Assembly (NCBI GenBank): GCA_037975125.1
Contig: CM075853.1
Coordinates: forward strand, 72,208,109-72,272,108
DNA: 64,000 bases
Reading direction: 5' to 3'
DNA from: Latrodectus hesperus
Taxonomy: Eukaryota > Arthropoda > Arachnida > Araneae > Theridiidae
The first letter of the stretch is position 1, and each line of letters begins with the position of its first letter. A program made the position numbers and the translations under genes. Shown in pieces: positions 1-62,300 of the stretch. The notes beneath the pieces were generated by a model. That model searched no databases. It had not been told where the DNA came from and saw only the letters and a program-made list of their open reading frames with translations.

Positions 1-3000
1 TCAAAATGTGGCTTACTTTTAAAAATCACGTTGAAAAGTTACGAAATGTATATCATTTTGTTTTACAATTATTTTTTTAAAACGTTTAAGCATGTGTTCC
101 ATATTTCTAGTAAATAATCACACATTATATCCGTATCATTGAAACAAAATATAACTTCGAAAGCATCATCATAGCAAATTCCAAGTATTAGTTTTAGAGA
201 TTATAACTTCTATTCCTTGCTTTGACAGAGATGCGTAGCGTAGGTTTAACAAGAAATTAATCTTTTGTATCTCTTTTATATATATAATTGTGGCTTATGA
301 TGCATATAAGGTACAACTGTGCCGCAGAATGTAAGAAAAACATTAGCATTTATCTCAATTCTTGTTACATATCAATGACTATAATATAATTTCAAGTCTC
401 AAGACATTAGCAAAAGATGAAGATATTCATTAAAAGAGGAATTTTATAAGAGAGAGAGGTTACCATAGGTCAATATATAAAATCGTTTTTTTTTGTGGGT
501 CTAACTTAGTAAGCTTTCGTCATTGAAATGAAATATCTAAGCAGCTACTGTTAGTGTACAACATAAGTCGCTAATGAATCTTAAAAAGTAAATACAAACG
601 AAATGCGAGGTAGTTAATAAATAATGCTATTAATTCTTAAAAATAAGTTGGTTAAGTGACAAAATGGAAAATCACTTTTCGAAAATATAAATGACTTTTT
701 AATAATGTCAATGTGTATAGAAAAAATTCTACCGAACAAATATATGAGCATTAATTTTTTATAAATAAAATGCACTCATTAGTTTGAAATTAACAACGTG
801 GGCTTACATGTTTAATTTTATAAAATATTTGAAAGAAATATTTTTCCTTGTTATTCACAAAAAAGCTTAATAAAATGCACGTTATTTTTATGTATTATCA
901 CTTTACTTTCAAAAGAATTTATGTTTAACATTATTTTAAAAATTTTGTTAGAATATAACATGTCATTCTCACTAGTTTTGTTTGTATTTCGATGCTAGAA
1001 TCTTCAGAATGTCAAAAAATAAGGTATTTTCATATTTAAATAATTCGTAAAAATATAATTTTAATATAATTTTACTATTGTGTAATTTACACTTTTGGTA
1101 AATTGTTTTTGAAAAAGTATTTTTTATTTGAAACACAATTAACTTTATGGCACATAATAGATTTTATGGAAGGGTTTATTTATTTTGAAATATTTCTGGC
1201 TATATGCCCCCATATTATAAATGAGGATATTCAGCCAGTTAAATGAATTATGATGTGATTTAGTGCGTTGTATTTCACTTGAAGCATTAGAACGCTTTGT
1301 GAATCTAAGCTAAAGAAATTCATGAAATTTTGATTCACAGAAATTTCTCAAATTGTTAAATTAATTTTTAAATGAAATAATCACAGGTTTTATATTTTTA
1401 GCTAAGCTGGGAACTACTGTTGGTTTTGTTTGAGACAAATTTAGGTTGAAACTATAACAGAGGGCGTTGTATTTCACAAGTTCTAACGAATAATTTTAAT
1501 ATTTAGAAATTATCTAAAAACAATCATAAACTTCTTTAAGAATTTTTAATTAAATTTGAATTTTTTAACTGATTAATAAATAACAATGCATAAATTGGAC
1601 ATAAGGAAAGGAGATTAAATGTTATTACAAATATTTTTATACATAATTAATGTTTATAATACTTTTTTAATCAATCATATTATATGCAACATTTTAAAAT
1701 ATATTTTAAAGTATTGTTGAAATTAATCACCTAAAGGGACTATAATCTATAGCACTCGTAAATTTTAATTAAAATTAATTAAAAATAACAGTTGTACATT
1801 TTCTGCTTGAAAAAAATTATCAGAAAAAATATTTAGAAATAAAATTCTTAAAAAAATCAGTTTCACATTTTCTCTATTCAATTATAGTTACTTTTTAAAA
1901 AAAATCTTTTTAGTTCATTTTTTTCAGCTACAAAATGAAATTTTTTCATCACTCATTTGCATAAAATATTTGGCTAGATTGAATTTATTTGATAAAGAAA
2001 TGAACTGAAATATTAATTTGATAAATTTTTGTCACTGCTCAAACCATTTTAATTTATCAGCATCTAAAAAATCTTCTTTGAAAATGAGATGCACACAATC
2101 TGATTAAATTGTGCTTAATGTTTAAATGGAAAATCATTTTGCCTTAAGTTTTATATTATTCTTTCCCTGTACACACACTTTTAGTACATATTTAATATAA
2201 TATTTTATATATACAGATGTTACTGTTCTACATTTGTTTTGTTTTATAATATACTTTGTTGTAAAATGTTATTAAAAATATACGGACACATTTTTTGTGA
2301 ATGTTATGTTTATGTTTATTAGCATTAAATAATATGGTGCATGTTAAATTTAGCTCAATATATAGTACTATAATTTTTGCTGTATTATTCTATTAATCAG
2401 AACAAATAAATATGATACGATTTTGTTCTCGAATAACGCAATGTCAAAATTTAATAATGGATGCAAAATAAAACGCATTGAATTTAGCAAAGCTGTATTA
2501 TTTATTAGAAATAATTTTAAAGAATGGAGGAAAACATTTATCATATTCTTAAGATACAAGTTTGAAACTTTAATTACCACACAAGTCATGAGATAAAATT
2601 TCTAAAATTTTATTTCTATTTAAATGATATTGAATAACCAACTCAGCAGTAAAATTGTTTACTTTTATGTTATGATATGGGATTCATTAATCTATTTAAA
2701 TAATATCCTCTGAAAATTTATTAATAAAATGATTTTCAAGAGAATAAAATACAAAATTTTAAAAAAATAAAAGACTAAAGACGATATATTTTTAAATAGT
2801 TTTAATGTTTGACTTATTTTTTATTTTTTTCAATATTTAATTTCTTAAAATATTTTTAACGTTATAGCAATTTTTATATAATTTCAAACCTTTTGAATAT
2901 TTAGAAAAAATTCCTGAAAATGCAAAATAAGTCATAAACATGTAACTCTTTGAAAAATTGCATTTTCGAAAATAATCATTAAAAAGTTTTAAAATTAATA

Positions 3001-6000
3001 ACTGCAATTTAAAATATTAATAATTTTTTGTGCAAAATATCAAAACAAAGTTTTTATATTATTGTTTCCTTATAATTAAAAAATTTAATTTAGTTCATCA
3101 TATTATGAACACATTCCTTCTGTAGAACATTGTTACTTTATAGAATCATCCAAAGATATTGAAAGTGAAATTCAAGAATATATTTTCTTTTATAAAATTA
3201 ATATAATTTTATAGGAAATATAAAATTTTCTTTTATTTTTTTTAGATAAAAAATGATTTATTTTTTTAAAAGGGAAAGAATCATTACAAAAATGAATTGA
3301 TTTTGTAATGCAGGTATTATACATGCAGGTATTATACATGTACTAATAAATAATGGTTTCATTTATCAAAAAAAAACTGTTGCATATTTAAAATTATTTT
3401 TCATTTAATTAATACACTTTTTGATGCACTATGTAAACCTCATACTTTAACAATAAATGTTTTATTGAACTAAGAATATCGAAACAATTTAAAATTTGAA
3501 ATAAACTCTATTTTATATATGAGATATATCTGTCATATAAATATGTGTACGTGTGTGGCGTTACGTGTTTATGTTAATTTTACATATTAGAAAAGCTTTC
3601 GATGACTTACTGTAAAGACATGGGAAATATCTAAAGAAGGATACTCATTTGCTTAAAATTTATAGTACTGATTGTAGATGTTAGAAGAAATAGAAATATT
3701 TGGTCTTTTAACAGAGTGATATTTTAAGAAAAGATATTAGAATAACTTAAATGGCTCCCATTTCAACATTAGCGTTTTTGGACAGAAATTTATATCACAA
3801 ATGATATTTTTGTTCTGGATATTCACAAATTCATCTTCTTAAAAAACAAAAAGAAATTTAAATCCCTTTTTATTTCTGATTTTTGTAAACACGATTGTGT
3901 GGATTATGTGAACTTAAATTTAAATTCTGACAAATAATTAGGAGAATTGAGGAAATCTTCAAGCGTGTTCTTCAAAATGTAGGCATTTAACAATGCACAA
4001 TAATAAATGTAACCTATTTTGGACAAAAATAACCATAGTAATCAGAAATATTCAAAGAAACTATGAAAAATAAGCAGAATCAGCCACATAGTCTGTCGGA
4101 AATATAGAATTGGAATACTTAAAATATCTTAAAATTTTCTAAGTATCTTGAGAGTATATGATGGTTATTAACTGTCATTTTAGTTTTTTGCTTTCTCTGA
4201 TGGATTAAAACTTGACTGGACATTCTTTCCCGATGAATATTATGAGAAAAATCAATGACAGTGGTAGTCTTGTGGGGCTGAGAAACTTGAATTTGATAGA
4301 TAATATCAGATAATGCAAAAAAGTACAAAATGTCCCCAACATAGCTAGTCAGCCTTTTTCCTAAAAGGAACTTTTTTTGCTAATCTCCAGTAAATACTGT
4401 GTTCCTGATTCTTTACGAAAAAAAAAAAAAAATTAAGATGATTGTGATTTGCATGGAAGAAGGTCACCTTCTTTGAGTTACGTAATTTGCAAAAGTTCCA
4501 TTGAATATTTGATTTTGTTGATGAGCTCAGGGAAAAGGAGTCAAAAACCTTATAATGAATGCTTGTCAACAAACGTCTTTTTTTCAACTCGTCCAACTAA
4601 ACAAATTATCATTCCTTACCGATAACACCTGTTTTCCTTTTTCAATGCATGTAACTTTCTGTTAATTGATCATTTGGAATATTTTTTACAAATTTTCAGT
4701 TTCATCATGTCCAGCTGATGTCTAATATCGAGAACATGTATGTATGTGTCATGTAATTTTCGAAGTTATTGGTTGCGATGATTGCTTTCATACATTTCAT
4801 TGTTTATTAACAACATGATCTGCATTTAATCAGCACTGTTAGACATACAAAATTGTTCTATTACGTTTATTAAAAAATGTGATTTTTTTTGGATTCTATT
4901 AATAAAATTACAAAAGGTGTACACCAAATTCAAATATTGGACTTGTATGTATACTATCAGCACAAAAAGTAATTTAATTTATTGCAATGAAGAATAATTA
5001 GTAAAGTTTCAGCCATATAATTACTCACTCTCAAAATTGCTCTAATTTTTAAAATCATCCCATGTGAAAAACTTTTGATTTTAACATTTAAAAATCATTT
5101 TAGTTATAAAATGATAATTTTTTGCAGCTAACTGTAATATATACCATTATTATATGTATATAATAAAGAAAACTTATTTTATTTCTATAATTAAAGTTCA
5201 CGTAAAGAAATAGTACGAAAAAAGGCAATTAAATCTGTGGTTCAACTTCGATATAGTTGCTAGTTGTAATTTAGAAAATACATTTTAAACTATAAATCGA
5301 ATAATTTTTGGATGTTAAAATAACGGTAGAGAGATAAAAAAACTAAAGCAATTATGCAAGCCCTTTTAAAAAGTAAACATGAAATATTTCCTGAAATTTA
5401 CTTTATCAAATGATTGGACTAACTATCAAAATAATTTTTCAAATAAGGATAAATTTTTTAAAAATAAAATTATATTTTTGAATTTAAATAAATCTGATTT
5501 TTATGTATTTTTGAGAGTAAATTCTATGTTATAGGGAAAAATCACAATAGTCTTTATCAGTTGATGGATATGTCACTGTCAGAGTAAGTGGGTCAGTGTA
5601 ATGATGTCAGAAATATGTCCGTGGAAGAGACATACACTTTTGTATTATACTAATCTGATAATGTTCTAAATATATTATATCTAAATGCGGTAGATTATCT
5701 GACCTAAAAGAAAATAAAGTTAGTTTATGCATTTTTTAAATGCAATAGTTTATTTGACAAGGATCTTTAATTCGAAATGTCATAGTAAATATCTATGTCA
5801 AACTTATAAACTTTTAATAAGATGTAAAGTTGTATAAATTCAGAAAGGGATTGTAGATGACAAAAATTGAAAACCAAAATATCGATATTCTTTTCCACCT
5901 TTATCACTTTTTAAATTCATATTACACGATGTCTAATCTTTTTGTACATTGCCCTTTATTAATATTTGCTACATTTTTATTAGTTCACTAAAAACTTCTT

Positions 6001-6667
6001 TAAGGAAAATATATGATATACATTTCAAAACACACTTTACAATATGTATAAATTTGAAAATACACATGAATAACAGAGCATTTACTAGTAGAAATTTACA
6101 GCAAACTTAATTTTTAAAAACGGCAAACTTAATTTTTCTTAAATGAGAAATATAAATAAAATGAAAGAAGCAAATCGCAAAATTGTTTTCGGTTATACAA
6201 TTTTTGGATTTAACTGATTTTTAGAATAAAATTTTTTATACTTATGTATTTCAATCGAGAAGTAAAAAAATAAATTGCATTTGTTTCCTGTAATATTAAA
6301 TTTACACTTTCACGTTTTATATAATTATTAAAAGTGTATGATTTTACGTAAAATTAAGTTCTTTCAAAAAAAAATTGTTTTGAAAAATTGCAAAATTCGG
6401 CTTTGTTGAAATATTTTGTGTGGTTTAAACAATTCTTTGCGAACATACTCTTATACCTATATTATGAATGATTTCAAACACTGTTCGTATTTTACAAGCC
6501 TTAACAAGAGTTTCTATTTATAACTGTTTTTAAAATTTTTATACTCATCTTTCCCAGCATTAAAGCAACAGTTGACAAGAGTTAAAGTGACATTAATATA
6601 TACATTATTAATTTAAATATGTTTTATTAAAGACAAAAAAATCTAACGTAAATGTTTTATTTCATAG
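1..6667. other. DGKQ: Upstream intron of DGKQ (no exon recognised)
   Basis: Very AT-rich sequence with no ORF that looks coding on either strand. The exon at 6668 starts inside C1 domain 1 in phase 1, so this stretch is the 3' part of an intron whose upstream exon is outside the window. I looked for the expected first half of a C1 domain (His, then Cys-x2-Cys) and did not find it. The only small structure noted is a 15-bp direct repeat (atgcaggtattatac) at 3308-3337. Fragmentary minus-strand ORFs at 4119-4596 are broken by a run of A and resemble nothing I can name. Confidence 0.7.
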
Positions 6668-53347
<46,680 letters not shown>

Positions 53348-54060
53348 GAATGAATTAAATACTGATGTAGTTAACCTTATACAAAACAGACTGAAAATTC
53401 GTGCGTAAGCCACATAAGAGCAACTCAGTGACTATCTGTTGGAGATTATAAACAGTTCTATGAGGTAATTGTACTGAAATATAAAAACGAAATAGCTTTA
53501 AAATTGTCATCGAAAATGAGTTACAGATATTTTCTTGTTTTGTGAAATATCTGAAAATGGCTTAGATTATTCGCATCATATCAAAGGTGATTATGGAAAG
53601 AATGCTATGGAATATCCTCATTTCTATATGTATACATTTAATGGAATGCTTGTATATAATTTATTTAAAAAAAAGTTTTATGCATGACTATGAAAGATTA
53701 GTAGCTTATATTACACAAGTATTATAGAAATAATATTTTTTGGCAAAAGTTGCTATTATCATAAATATTTAATAAAAAAGTTTTTTTAAAGTGAAATTAT
53801 TTAAGCTTGTTATTGTTAGACTGAGAGTGTTATAGTTTATGGAACTGGATCTGTGCATAAGCATAACTGATATGTTTCTGTACATTGGTTAGTTTAAGGA
53901 ATCAATTTTTAGAGTAATATTTATGTTATGTAAATTATAATCAATATTTAGATATTTTATGACATGCACATAACTGAACAAATTCTTGAGTTGTATATTC
54001 TAACAAAAGAAAACTATAAACTGTAAAAAAGAAACTTTAATAAAGAGAAAGTATAACACA
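53348..54060 (+). other. DGKQ: Putative 3' UTR of the U2 form
   Basis: Non-coding sequence downstream of the U2 stop with AATAAA hexamers at 53771-53776 and 54039-54044. The end of the transcript cannot be fixed from sequence alone. Confidence 0.5.
53771..53776 (+). terminator. DGKQ: Candidate poly(A) signal for U2 transcripts
   Basis: AATAAA about 425 bp after the U2 stop, followed by a T-rich stretch (aagtttttttaaag) as expected of a downstream element. A second AATAAA lies at 54039. Confidence 0.45.
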
Positions 54061-57000
54061 TCATTGCAAAACATTCCTCTGTATGAAAATAGACACCTGT
54101 TCTTTCACATGCTTTTCTTATTAACAAGATATTCCAAATTAGATGATATACATTTAATATTACTTGTAAATTGCATAAATCTGGAAAAAATGAATTTATC
54201 ATTCAACTTTTCTTGATAAAGTTTTATAAACAATAAGTACTAAACAGTAAGAAAAGGAAATATTTTAAATAAGCTACGCATATTTCATGTTTACTGAATT
54301 GTTAACAGAGTTATGGGTCGAAAACGACCAACACATGAAATTTAACAATATCATGTTGAATTATAAATTTGAATTTATACAGTGACTTTATATAAGTCAC
54401 TCAGTAAAACATCCAAAATAATTGTAATCAAATTAGAAAAATAAAACAAAATATTTAAAATTGTATATTCTTTTTATAAAATTCAAATACATGATAAAGA
54501 AATATTCCAATAAGATCATTTAATAAAACTGTATACATTAATTAAGTCGGAAACAATTATTATATCAAATAAAATTTTTCATGACTCATTGTAAATAAAA
54601 AATCAAAAAGGTAATTTGCGAAGAAAACAACATAATAAAAGAAATTTGCTTTAATTAAGAAATTAAAATACAGTAAAAATAAAGAAAAAATTGAATATCA
54701 ATAACGATGCAAAAATGTTAATTCCTACTTTTTAAATATCAATTCCAATGAATTTAACTTTATTACATCAGTATTTCTAGTACATAGTGCCAGTTATGGA
54801 ACTGCTAGGAAATAATGAAAGCCCAATTGTTAAAAACATTTTCATGATGAGGTCATCTGTGTTTAGTCCTTGATAAATGTCATCACTATTGCTAACTAGT
54901 TAACTCTCTTCTCTTTTCTATATACATTCTGAGCTACAAATAACATAGTTTCATATTCCCTTATCAATTTTCTTAAATTGGCTGCACTGAAAAATGGATG
55001 GCATGACACTCTATATAAAGCTTAAACATGAGCTCAATTCAATATACATTCAGGGTGTCCTGAAAATACCTGCATTCTTGCAATTGCTGATCATTTACCA
55101 ACAGTTATAAATAGAGTAATTTTATACATGAAATCAAATTTAAGACAAATATATTTTTATAAGAAATGCAAAGTCTAATTTATTTAACAGTTGATATTAA
55201 GATAAATAGGGGCATTTTTCTAGTGCATCAGCAAAGTAAAAAATAAATACTATTATGTTTACAGTACAATTATATTACACAAGTTAGGAGTAAATCAGGT
55301 TTTTATTCATTGAATACTTTTTTCAATATTATAGCTACAAAAACGTTGACATTACAACATAATATTTGCTCATATATTATTTTATCATTTATAAATGAAG
55401 ATTATTATCAAACTATATTTAACAGATATGGTACATTTGTGCATGCTAATTTTATATAATTTCTATCTATATTTAATTATATTATATATTCTCATTTATT
55501 TTATCTGTATAGTATTTGATTTGACAATCATAAAGCAAATTCCCGTCTGCTTATTTAAATTAATCTCAGGAGTTATTTCAGAAAAAAATATTTTCAACTT
55601 AATTAATCAGTTTTAATTATATATAGTAAATATTTAATATAATCAAAATTTTCAGTTAATAAGTTGAACTCCAAAAAATGATATGCAAGTAAGTTTTATT
55701 TTTTATTATTAAATTAACAAAGTATGAGCAACAGAGCAATTTTATATCACAATTTTCATTACAGTTCTATAAGTGTAAATCATTAAATAAAACACTTTAA
55801 CAATTATATCTAGATAGACAAGTTTAAACTACATTCATATTAAAATATTTTTCAATTTATATACATTACCTAAAATTTTGATGAAAATTTTAAATTTCAA
55901 CAATTTTAAGAGCAATTAAATTTTAATTAATTATTTCAATATTAGCAGCAAATATGACATCAAAATTTTAACCATCGTGACACGGAAGCCATGTAAAATA
56001 AGTTAGATTTTGTGTTTCTTACAAAAATGTATTTTGCAGAATTGAAAAGAATTCCAAGAAAATTTATTTACTATGTAAAATTTTTTTAATTGTATATTCA
56101 ATGCAAATAACTAAGAAAATAAAGATGATTTGGATTATTTTGGACTCTTTAATTGTTAACTCCTTAAAGCAAAAAAAGAAAACTCATTTTGTTAAAAGAA
56201 TATTGAAATAGGATTCCTGGTTTAGATAAGCCAAAATTAACTATCAGTATTATTTTATTGTGCATTTATAAGAACTAAGCAATAAACCTTCTGTAATATT
56301 TCATGTTATTTTTGGCTCAGTGTGTAATGATTTTGTGGTGGGTTGCAGGTATGAACTCACAGAACAAATTATCTTTGAATCTCAGTTAGATACATAAAAT
56401 AAAGCAACAGTAGTTCAATGTTTGTAAATTGATGGTTATCTGTACATGTATCTGATGTAATATTGTATATTTCCTGTAAATAAATATTAGAATAGAGCAC
56501 AAATATTTGTAATATAGAGCTATTATAATAGAACATTGATAATAAAATATGGCTTGTAACTAGATTTATTTCTATAACATCCAGCAAATTGTGAAATCAA
56601 ATAAAGTGTTGTAAGGAAAATAACTGTAGATATCTGTAATTTAATAGAATTTCACTGTTTAGACAAATTAACCAAATCACAGTTATTTTTTTTATTTATT
56701 TAATACTGTTTGAAAATATCAATGTAGTGACATCTGAATGGTGAAATTCCTGATGCATATTTTCTGTGAAAATTCAGTGAATAATTTCACAAGGTTTAGA
56801 TGCATTTTCAAATTAATTGTTATGAGTACAAGCACATCAAATTATTTCTCAAAGTGCTTGAGAGTTATTTTGTATGCAATCTAATACTTGTTGAATATAA
56901 ACAATGAGATGAAGCAGTTATTTCATTGAAACTAGATATTCTTAATATTGGCACTTCTCTCAGTGATTTTAGCATGCACTATTTTGATTACTATGATTTC

Positions 57001-57572
57001 ATAATGAATAAAATATACTTGCTTATTTTACAAACATTTGAATATGTAACTATATAACTTTGTGTAAATATTAATCTTTTAAAATTTTTATTTAAAAGCT
57101 GTTCTTGTTGAAATTAATAAGAAATTAGGAGAATAATTGCACCAGTAAAATTTACAAAATGATAACACTCGATATTTGTATTGCAATGGAAAAACAATAT
57201 TATACAAACTAAGAGATCCTCATTTTCATTCAAAATTAAAATATAATGTGCAATTTTCTAATAGAAATACATTTTTATTATTTTGTATTTGTTTTTATAT
57301 GTCAATAATTTCAAAGATTAAATATAATTTCCAAATATTTATGAATGTAAACATATTGTCTGAAAATGTTTAGCTAATTTCACTCCAATTAAACATAAGT
57401 AATATTTTAATCATTGAATGTATGAACAAATTAATAAGTTTCCAAGCTATTAATGATCTAAAACTTCTGAGATCATTAATATTAAAAGTTACAATATACA
57501 AAATCATCAACAATAGTGATGAAATTCAACTATAAATTTTTTACATAACTAGGCAGAAAATTGTTTTAGATA

Positions 57573-57613
57573 AAAATATGATTTAAAATTGTAATAATTT
57601 TAAATCATATTTT
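57573..57613. repeat. Perfect 18-bp inverted repeat, 5-nt loop
   Basis: Arms 57573-57590 (aaaatatgatttaaaatt) and 57596-57613 are exact reverse complements around gtaat. In the intergenic region; function unknown. Confidence 0.85.
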
Positions 57614-58580
57614 AATTATATATAAATTTAAGGTGCAACTAAGTAAAGTAATATAAGTAAAGTAAGTAAAAGTGATTCTTATTATAAATTTTATATTATT
57701 TATTCAAGGAATATTAAAAACACCAAAATGACCAATTTCTATCTTAATTAAGATCACTCAATCACATTGTAAGCGACAATTTTTTAAATGTTGTATGTAC
57801 AATGCCTGAATTACAATTTTTTTAAAAACACAATAAATTGCTTTAAATCTCTTCTCTTTCACAAGAAAATTAATTTGATAACTTATTCTGCACATTACTC
57901 AAAGAAAGGGAAGTTATTCTATGTTAAATGTAGTACAACAAAGTGGTAGAAAATTAAGTGCTAAGATAATAAAATGTTTCAGACTGTGTGTAATAGCGAT
58001 TCAACTTGAAATAGTTTTATTGAAAGCATATACTACAAAATATTAAATCTAAGATTAGAATTTTCTTTAAATTACCATTTTTAAATAGTGTGACATCAAA
58101 AGGATAAAAATAAAAATTTTCTGAATAACAATGTAAGAAGCTTTTATACAGTATTGAATAATATCAAGAAATGAATTTTAAAAGCAAAAATTCACATGAA
58201 TTATAGAAAAAAAGTTTAAACTTTTCTACTCATCTACACTGATGATTAAAGTAAATATAATATGAAAGTTGAATTTCTTGTTTTCATAAAAACTGACAAT
58301 TCTTGAATATCAATACAATTAAATCCCTTGAGGTTATTAAGTGTATAAGAAATATCTTAATAACAATTTTAACTTACAAAAGCTGTATGCTTATTTAACT
58401 GCCTTTTACTGTAAATTATAAATTAAAAATTAACTTTTTTGAATTAAATTTAATTGTTTTCATAAGCTAGAATTTTTTAATTTAAATATTAACAAATATG
58501 AAGAAGCTTTTATATTTAATAAGAATATAGATAATCATTTTCCAAAATGAAACTTCTTAAAAAAGTTTGCCATTACAATT

Positions 58581-58723
<143 letters not shown>

Positions 58724-59276
58724 AAATATTCTCATATACTATATCACTGTTTCAAATATTTATTAAATTTACATATAAATACAACATATGTTTTAAATTT
58801 TGAAGAAGGTCTGGAATTATTACTCTTTAAATTTAAAGTAACAAAGATTTAAATGTTATTTCTTCATAAATAATTCAAAACAAAAAAGGAATACAAACCA
58901 TATAAATTTAATACAAAGTTAAATAAATTTAAAAAATAGATAATAATTAGATGTTTATGTAAGACATTATTTCATTATTTTTATAAATATGTTGAAATTG
59001 TCATATAAAATAGAAAAAAATATTAAGTTGAAATATACCTATTTTCCAGTTTGAATGTTAAAATTTTAACAGATTAAAAAATTGCATATTTTTAAAATTT
59101 AAAGTAAATGAATTGAATTTTCCTAATAATTTAAAATACTTGTTTAAACACAATGTGTGTTTACCTGCAATCCTGCCACAGTCAAAGGCAGCTGCAACTA
59201 TTGTGTGTCTTAAGGTTTTCAAAACTATATTCACCTCATTTAATGTGCTGCTCACTTTTCATAAAATGTAAAAATA

Positions 59277-59345
59277 GTATATATACATATATATGTATAT
59301 AGATATATATATGCATACATATATGTATGTGTATACATATATATA
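59277..59345. repeat. Cryptic TA/TG/CA simple-sequence tract
   Basis: Imperfect mixture of tatata, catata and tgtata words; low complexity. Confidence 0.85.
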
Positions 59346-62300
59346 CTATTGTATAAACAATCAATGACATATGGTTTACATAGGTAAAATGCTTCTTGTG
59401 TTTCAACTCTATAAATGTGGTGTTCAACTTGAATCTCATTTTATTTCAACTCTGACCGCATGCATTCTTCAGCTAATATTTTAACTGTTATTCATTTAGA
59501 AGTATTCTCAATGAGATTTTGCATGCAAGAACGTTCCTGAAGCAAAGGCTGAAAGTTTGTGTCTGACAGTATGTATTGGATACAAATTGCATGATTATAT
59601 CATAGTAATAATGAAATTTGTTTGAAAATGATTTTATTATTAATAAAACGTGTAAAAATGCCTTGCTTTCTCTTGTTTCATATTCAGAGCAAATTCATTT
59701 TTACTTAAAAAGCAAACACTTATATGTAAATAAATATATAAAATAATTTACTTCTGTAACAAATTAAGATTTAAATTATCTATAAAAATATTAGAAGTAT
59801 ATATATTTGCTGAAAGAAATCTTTAAAATAAAGAAATGTTAAATGAAAAATCTTTAAAGTTAAAGTGAAAAAATTAGGAAATGTATTTCAAAAATTTCTC
59901 TTTTGGCAGTAAAATATATATTATTTTTAATATTCAACACAAGAGAAACACTGTTGGAGCACCAGTCAGATGACAAAATTTACTGAAGGAATTTATATAA
60001 AATGCAAATGAAATGTGACTTCTCATTCAAATGGGCTTAAATAATTTATTCTTTATTTGAAGTCATAAAATACTGGAGCTGAAGATAAATAATACTTATT
60101 TCATTTCCATAGTAAATTTCTAAAAAAATATATATTTTATATACATCATATACATATGTCATACATAAATCAGAAAATGAGTAAAACTTCAAGTAAAATT
60201 AACATATTTCAATAAGAAATTTAACAATCATTATTAAAATGTTTCTAAAGCTATAAAAAGGGGGAAAAACACACAGATACAAATTTATAAAAAATATCTG
60301 GAATCATCATAAGTTGATCAAGAAGTTTCTAGAATAACATGGTAATATTGAAATATGGTCTTCTTAAAAATACCTTTTTAGCATTAATATAAAACTAAAA
60401 AATGCATTAAATATATTGATAGCACAAATGAAAATGAAATACAACCATGAAAATAAGTATCTCGTCTGAAACATAAAAAATATGTTTTCGAAATATTTCA
60501 CGACAGTTTTATTGTATAATTTTGATCAGTGAATAAAATTTAAGGAGAAATCATTTCAATTACAGAATTGTTTACATCAAAATCAATAATTTTTCATTCT
60601 TTTTCATCTCATAGCTCACATTGGAAGCATACATTTAAGTTAATTTTTAAAATTGTTGAAATAAATTGTTTAAGAATATAAATTTTTTAATCGATACAAA
60701 TCAAATTAAAAAGCTAAAACTAATAAAGTTCCTTTTAGAATTTAAAATCGTTAAAAAAACTGCCCTTTTTTAATTAAGCATTATATGTCTCATATTACCT
60801 CTACATCAGTTAACTTAATCAATATATTTTTGAATAATATAATTCCTATTCAATGTTGGTTTTACAATTATTACAGTTCACAACTCTTAAAATGAAGCAA
60901 TAAAAATAAGTATATTAATTTAAAAATTAAAAAAACAATAACTAAATTCAATATGCTTTGAGTTAATTAATGAATAGATAAATTATTATGGTAACTAGTA
61001 ATGGTTCAAATATTTTTAAGCAATCATGATCTCTCTGTAGTATTTCTCTTACTACATTCACACTAAAATAAATCAGCACACACAAATGATATTCACTGAA
61101 TAAAAATTTAAGTTTTAAATTAATAAAGAATAAAATTTGACAAATTATATATTCAATTAAGCACAGCCACACATTCTTCAAATTGCTGTACAACAAATTT
61201 ATATGTTTAAAGTTAAAAATTTTATTTATCAATTTATTCCTTTTTCTCACTAAATTAATTTTTTATAAAGAACATAACTGATTCCTCATATTTAAGCAAT
61301 GAAATTCATTGAAGAGTATCAGATTGTTAGAGTGCAAAATATAATTTCAATTGTAATTTTCAAAATTTTCTTTCAAAATAATATTGAAAATAAATTTTGA
61401 ACATTTTCTAATAATTTTCAGAAATATTTAATTCAAAAATTAAATTTGCAAATGCTTATTATTAATAATTAATTTCTAAGAATCCATTTTAAAAAAAACT
61501 GATGTTATGATGAAGTAGTTTCATAATATCAACTATAATTTAAATTATTAATTGTTAAAGTTTCATTATTTAGTGGCAACTTAAATTTCTTATTAATTGG
61601 TTCATAAAATTTGATTAACTACTGTGTTGTCTTAAAAAATCAATCATTTACAAACTTTGATATTAAATATAGGTGAACTAAAATTTACTTATTAGTCAGC
61701 ATTGTAAGGATTTTTAATATTGTAAAATTTCTAAGACAAATTATTAAATGATGATCAGATTAAGCAATTTTTGGATATTTATTTAAAAAGAAACAAAAGA
61801 AATATTTTTTAAACAAATAAAAAGTGAGTTTCGTTTTATTCATGTATCATGCTTTTAAGAATTATATAACTAAGGGAAAATTTAAATGCTAGTTTTAAAT
61901 TATGATAATTAAAATAATTTATATTTTATCAGGAAAGTAAATTCATTTATTAACAGAAAAATATAGATTATGAGACTCCACAAAAAATATAGATCGTGAA
62001 ATAATTTTCACAAAATTCATTTTATTTATTTTAAATAATTTACAATTCAAATGAAATTAATAAATTTCCAATACATATATTTTAAATTGTTTAAAATAGA
62101 AATTAAGAAAACCAATTAAGTTATGAAGTTTTTTAAAGAATATGTTGATAATTCATACAAGAGTATTAATACCAACAATGTAACAAAATTAAAATATTAT
62201 CATTGTCAAACAATATTATATATTATAGCAGAAAATAAATTAATTAATTGGTAATCCTATGATTGTGTTATGTTGTGGCTAATGTAAATGTAAAAAGAAA

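Noticed and set aside
4119..4596. Two adjacent minus-strand ORFs as a possible transposase
   Set aside because: Interrupted by a homopolymer and lacking any motif I recognise; left unassigned.
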